Positions 60,209 to 64,000 of a stretch of DNA of 64,000 bases are shown one piece after another. Both the position numbers and the translations under genes were made by a program. Source of the DNA: Anaerolineae bacterium. GTDB lineage: Bacteria > Chloroflexota > Anaerolineae > Promineifilales > Promineifilaceae. Each line of letters starts with the position of its first letter. The first letter of the stretch is position 1. The notes below the pieces were generated by a model that ran no database searches, was not told the origin of the DNA, and saw only the letters and a list, made by a program, of their open reading frames with translations. The stretch covers positions 103,162 through 167,161 of the forward strand of contig JAHDWJ010000006.1 in assembly GCA_023384415.1 (NCBI GenBank). The letters are read 5' to 3'.

Positions 60209-63200
60209 GTGAACGATGATCAACGCACCCGCCTGGAACAGGCTATCCTGACCATAACTGCCCAACGGGCCATCTTGGGCGATGAGGTCGTTGAGGCGTC
60301 CGTGGCCGCCCTGCGCCAGCAGTTGGCTCAGCTTACCCAATCTCCTACGATGCAACAGCGCAAACAAGTGACGGTCCTGTTTGCCGATATTCCTAACTTT
60401 ACCGCCATGAGTGAGATGATGGACGCGGAAGATGTGACTATCTTGCTCAACCAGTTTTGGCGGCGTATAGACAACATCATCACCAGCCACCGCGGCCGCA
60501 TAGATAAACATTTGGGCGACGGGGTGATGGCCTTGTGGGGGGTAGAAGAAGCCCAGGAAGATGACCCAGAGCAGGCCATCCGGGCCGCCCTGGCCATGCA
60601 GCAGGCCGTCCGCATTTGGATGGCGGAGACGGAAATCCCCCCCGGTGTAGATTTCACCATGCGGATTGGCCTTAACACCGGCCCCGCCTTGTTGGGGCAG
60701 GTGGGCAGCCTGGGGGAGTTCACTGCTTTGGGGGATACGGTGAACACCGCCAGCCGTTTAGAAGCGGCCGCGCCTATTGGCGGCGTTCTCATCTCTCACG
60801 ACACTTACCGGCATGTGCGCGGAATTTTCGATGTGCAGCCCCAAGACCTGTTGGCAGTCAAGGGAAAAAGCGAGCCGCTGCGGGTCTATGTGGTTTTGCG
60901 GGTGCGGCCGCGAGCCTTTCGTGTAGGCACAAGGGGCGTTGAAGGGATCGAAACCCAGATGATTGGCCGGGAGCGGGAACTACAACAAATCCAGGACGCC
61001 CTTTACCACACCATCCAGGAAAAACAGCTCCATCTGCTTACCATTGTTGGGGAAGCCGGCATCGGCAAATCCCGTCTGCTTTATGAATTTGAGAAATGGC
61101 TTGATCCCCTGCCAGAGACCGTTCTTTATTTCAAAGGGCGGGCTGACCAGCAGATGCGCCACGCTCCGTATGCCCTGCTGCGTGATCTGGTGGCTTACCG
61201 GTTGGAAATTCAGGACAATGATCCCCCCGCCGTAGCCCGGCAAAAGTTAGAAGGCGGATTCGTGACGCTGTTGGGTGAGGTTGGCCGGGAAAAGGCCCAT
61301 TTTGTCGGCCACCTGCTGGGGTTTGACTTCTCTGACAGTCAACATATCCGGGGCATCCTGGACGATACCCGGCAGATTCGAGACCGGGCCTTTCATTCGC
61401 TAGGGCAGCTTTTCGCGGCCGCGACCCACACCAACCCCGTCCTCATTCTCCTGGAAGACATCCACTGGGCCGATGACAACTCCCTTGACCTGATCGAACA
61501 TTTAGCCCGCCAGGATGCGGCCGCGCCTATTTTAATGCTCGCTCTCACCCGGCCAAATTTATTTGAACACCGCCCCACCTGGCAGGAACGGTACCCCCTC
61601 ATCCGCCTCAATCTCCTCGACCGGGACGAAAGCACCCGGCTGGTACGTGAAATATTGCGCCTGGTGCCAGCCATCCCGCCAGTGTTGCAAGATACCTTGA
61701 TCCATAACGCGGCCGGCAACCCATTTTATTTGGAAGAGCTGATCAAAATGATGATCGAAAACGGCGTCATCATTCCTGGGGATGAAACCTGGCGGGTGCA
61801 TCCGGGGCGGCTGGCCGAGGTACAGGTGCCGCCCACCCTGACCGGGGTGCTGCAAGCCCGTCTGGATCGGCTGCCCCCACCGGAGCGGGAGCTGCTCCAA
61901 CGAGCCTCCGTCGTTGGCCGCATCTTTTGGGATGGGGCCGTCACCTATCTCACTCAGGAAGAGCCTGTACCGGTGCCTGTGGGGGTTGGCCTGAGTTCAC
62001 TCCAGGGGAAGGAGCTGATTTTCCCCCGTACCACCCCCGCCTTTGCTGGCACCGAAGAGTTTATGTTTAAGCACGCTATTTTGCATGAGGTGACATACGA
62101 GAGTGTGCTGAAATCACGGCGGCGGCGGTTCCATGAACGTGCGGCCGCCTGGCTTGTTGAGCAAAGCGGCCGCCGGGTAGACGAATATGCCGGGGCCATT
62201 GCCCATCATTACGAGCAGGCCGGGCTGCCCATTGAGGCCATCGCCTGGTACGAGCGGGCGGCCCGCCAGGCTCAGGCTACCTATGCCCATGCCGTCGCCG
62301 CCAACTATTACCAACACGCCCTGGAGATGATCAATAACCAGGAGATTCCTATCCCCATGGCCCAACAATGTAATCTTCTGGCCGGGTTAGGTGTCTCCTT
62401 ACGGCTGCAAGCCCGCTACACCGAGGCCAGAGGCATCTTCCACACCTTGCTCACCCTGGCCGAGATGACCGGGGATAAGGCCAAGGCGATTGAGGCACAT
62501 GACAACCTGGCCCGCATCCATGAGCGGCATGGTGAATACCGACAGGCGTTGGACCTGGCAGCCCAAATGGAACTGTTGGCCCGGCAAATCCCCGATATGG
62601 GGCAGGTAGAAATGGCCCGGGTGCTGTACCGGCGAGGGTGGACGTTGTACCGCCTGGGGGAGATGGAGCAGGCGTTAGCCATCGGCCAGCAATGCCTGAC
62701 CTTGAGCCACAGCAGCGATGATTTGTTGATGAAATCCCAGAGCCACAATTTAATTGGGGTGGCCTATGTGGCTCTGGGGCGGTTTGATCTGGCTGAACCG
62801 TATATTGAACAGGCGTTGCAGTTCCGGCGGCAGATGGGCAACCGTTCTAGCGTCGCCAGCATCTTGAATAATTTGGGGGAAACGGCCCGTTTGCAGGGCA
62901 ATTATGAGAAAGCCGTGCCCTTGTTGGAAGAAGCGTTAGCCATTGCTCAGGAGATTGGCAGCCGGGCGGCGGTGGCCCTGTATCGCAGTAACCTGGCCGG
63001 AGCGCGGTTAGGGCTGGGGGAATATGATGTGGTGCTGGGGGATGTGTGGGATGTGATGCAGTTGGCTGAGAAGGAATGGTTTTTTCAGCATGAACTGCAT
63101 CGTTTTCTGGCTCTGGCTTATTTGGGGTTGGGGCAGGTGAGTGAGGGGTTAGCGGCCGCGCAGCAGGCGTTGGAGAAAAGTTTGGCCGCCGGGGATAAGG

Positions 63201-63511
63201 ATGGGATCGGCAAGGCGTGGCAGGTGTTGGGACAGGCGATCTCGTATCTGGTGGGGGTGGTTTCGGTAATGGCGCGGGAGGGGGAGGAGATGGACGCGGC
63301 CGCTTGCTTTGCCCAAAGTGAAGCGATTTTCCTTGACCAGGGGATGGAAGCCAACCTGGCCCGCCTTTACCGTATCTGGGCTGCCCATGCTCGACGGATG
63401 GGGGATAGAGACGCGGCCGCGGCCTTTACCGACAAAGCCCTAACCCTGTTCACTCGTTTAGAAATGAAACACGAACTGGCCCGTATGGAGCAGCCAGACC
63501 CCCTGCTCTAA
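60209..63511 (+). CDS. Class III adenylate/guanylate cyclase-AAA-TPR signalling protein
   Basis: 1100 aa. After a short helical N-terminus, a class III nucleotide cyclase domain (about 50-225) has the metal Asp in VLFADIPNFT and LGDGVMALWG, and FTALGDTVNTASRLE near the nucleotide-selecting region. An AAA_16 NTPase follows (about 250-560: IGRERELQQIQ, Walker A GEAGIGKSRLL near 283, Walker B LILLEDIHWADD near 415), then a winged-helix-like region and TPR repeats to the end (about 690-1080). It probably makes cAMP in response to protein-protein interactions sensed by the TPR part. Start is GTG 60209 with a weak ribosome-binding site. It holds ten GCGGCCGC octamers, many as Ala-Ala-Ala codons. 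Confidence 0.88.
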   Translation: MNDDQRTRLEQAILTITAQRAILGDEVVEASVAALRQQLAQLTQSPTMQQRKQVTVLFADIPNFTAMSEMMDAEDVTILLNQFWRRIDNIITSHRGRIDKHLGDGVMALWGVEEAQEDDPEQAIRAALAMQQAVRIWMAETEIPPGVDFTMRIGLNTGPALLGQVGSLGEFTALGDTVNTASRLEAAAPIGGVLISHDTYRHVRGIFDVQPQDLLAVKGKSEPLRVYVVLRVRPRAFRVGTRGVEGIETQMIGRERELQQIQDALYHTIQEKQLHLLTIVGEAGIGKSRLLYEFEKWLDPLPETVLYFKGRADQQMRHAPYALLRDLVAYRLEIQDNDPPAVARQKLEGGFVTLLGEVGREKAHFVGHLLGFDFSDSQHIRGILDDTRQIRDRAFHSLGQLFAAATHTNPVLILLEDIHWADDNSLDLIEHLARQDAAAPILMLALTRPNLFEHRPTWQERYPLIRLNLLDRDESTRLVREILRLVPAIPPVLQDTLIHNAAGNPFYLEELIKMMIENGVIIPGDETWRVHPGRLAEVQVPPTLTGVLQARLDRLPPPERELLQRASVVGRIFWDGAVTYLTQEEPVPVPVGVGLSSLQGKELIFPRTTPAFAGTEEFMFKHAILHEVTYESVLKSRRRRFHERAAAWLVEQSGRRVDEYAGAIAHHYEQAGLPIEAIAWYERAARQAQATYAHAVAANYYQHALEMINNQEIPIPMAQQCNLLAGLGVSLRLQARYTEARGIFHTLLTLAEMTGDKAKAIEAHDNLARIHERHGEYRQALDLAAQMELLARQIPDMGQVEMARVLYRRGWTLYRLGEMEQALAIGQQCLTLSHSSDDLLMKSQSHNLIGVAYVALGRFDLAEPYIEQALQFRRQMGNRSSVASILNNLGETARLQGNYEKAVPLLEEALAIAQEIGSRAAVALYRSNLAGARLGLGEYDVVLGDVWDVMQLAEKEWFFQHELHRFLALAYLGLGQVSEGLAAAQQALEKSLAAGDKDGIGKAWQVLGQAISYLVGVVSVMAREGEEMDAAACFAQSEAIFLDQGMEANLARLYRIWAAHARRMGDRDAAAAFTDKALTLFTRLEMKHELARMEQPDPLL

Positions 63512-63727
63512 ACTGATTGGGGTTCGTGATCCAGAGATACCCGCAGATTTTCACCCACAGCCTAAAAATCTGTGTTCAGCTGTGAGTCCACTGAAAGAAG
63601 CTACGAATTTCACGAATTAACACCAATTTTTCTTTGGTAACTTTGCGCCTTCGCGTCTCTGCGCGACCTTTTTTCAGTAGAGTCATCTGTGCCATCTGTG
63701 GATAAAACACAACCTTGATCCACACCA
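63512..63727. repeat. Convergent intergenic region with shared repeat words
   Basis: Holds TAAAAATCTGTGTTCA (63563-63578, exact copy of 58395-58410), ACGAATTTCACGAATTAACAC (family of 20639-20695), TTTGCGCCTTCGCGTCTCTGC (family of 22305-22400) and CATCTGTGGATAAAACAC. Several repeat families meet in one gap. Confidence 0.65.
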
Positions 63728-64000
63728 TCAATTACAATTCGGAATTCGAATCTCCTGCCCAATCTCCAGCCGATCCGGGTTAGTTATACTATTGTGGGCC
63801 GCCAACTGGGCGATGGTACATCCATACAACAGGCCAATCCGGTATAAATTCTCCCCCGCCTGAACCCGATGAACTCGCTCCTCTCCTGCTGCCGGTGTTG
63901 TTGGGCTGCCTGCCCCCGGCAAATTGATGACATCCCCAATTTGCACCCGGTCTGGGTTACTAATTTCGGGATTAGCGGCCAATAAGGCCTGTAAACTCAA
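63728..64000 (-). CDS. LysM-domain protein, truncated by window edge
   Basis: C-terminal 90 aa of a protein whose 5' part lies beyond the window. The end of one LysM repeat (LLAANPEISNPDRVQIGDVINLPG) and one complete LysM repeat (HRVQAGENLYRIGLLYGCTIAQLAAHNSITNPDRLEIGQEIRIPNC) are visible, separated by a Pro/Thr linker. LysM modules bind peptidoglycan or chitin N-acetylglucosamine, so this is probably exported. Catalytic parts, if any, would be upstream. Confidence 0.85.
   Translation of the reverse strand: MSLQALLAANPEISNPDRVQIGDVINLPGAGSPTTPAAGEERVHRVQAGENLYRIGLLYGCTIAQLAAHNSITNPDRLEIGQEIRIPNCN

Overview
The window reads as chromosomal DNA from an uncultured-type member of Chloroflexota, most likely class Anaerolineae or a near relative. 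Evidence: many envelope proteins carry long Thr/Pro linkers (TPTxTPT type), the solute-binding lipoprotein has a VTRVV-repeat linker after its lipobox, FHA/vWA/kinase proteins are abundant, and SARP- and cyclase-type AAA ATPases are present. I see no rRNA, CRISPR array, transposase or prophage. The most striking global feature is the octamer GCGGCCGC (a NotI site), which I counted by hand about 120 times, where roughly one is expected by chance at equal base composition. It behaves like the HIP1 palindrome of cyanobacteria but with a different core.

Layout. 1-10.4 kb (+): a LacI-family regulator with CRE-like operators, then an Opp/Dpp-type ABC importer (binding lipoprotein, two permeases, two ATPases) and a cytoplasmic GH3 glycosidase with a PA14 insert, forming an oligosaccharide uptake and hydrolysis locus. 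10.5-14.9 kb (-): a SARP-AAA regulator followed by a polytopic membrane protein with a related NTPase domain. 15.2-20.4 kb (-): an Ala-rich protein with three copies of one motif, tRNA-Leu(CAG), an overlapping trio (ferredoxin-NADP reductase, Rpn-type nuclease, double RNase H), and a stand-alone CBS-domain protein. 20.8-23.3 kb (+): cystathionine beta-synthase and CysQ (sulfur metabolism). 23.4-26.9 kb (-): sugar symporter, secreted M28 peptidase, VOC protein.

26.9-43.6 kb is a phospho-signalling and envelope region: a Ser/Thr kinase, a PP2C phosphatase, two vWA-TM-FHA proteins, an FHA-TM-glycosidase, an FHA-TM-M23 peptidase and a lipoprotein. Predicted topologies put every FHA domain in the cytoplasm and every vWA, hydrolase or lectin-like part outside. 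A CoA-transferase-like pair lacking the usual catalytic glutamate, with a CorA-like tail-anchored protein between its subunits, is embedded there.

43.6-64 kb: housekeeping genes (holB, fabH, lon, folC, clpP, tig, tRNA-Leu(TAG), homoserine dehydrogenase, HAD phosphatase, birA) mixed with secreted Thr/Pro-rich proteins, a large class III cyclase-AAA-TPR protein, and a truncated LysM protein at the right edge. Intergenic spaces are rich in fold-back and short degenerate repeats, several of which recur at distant positions.
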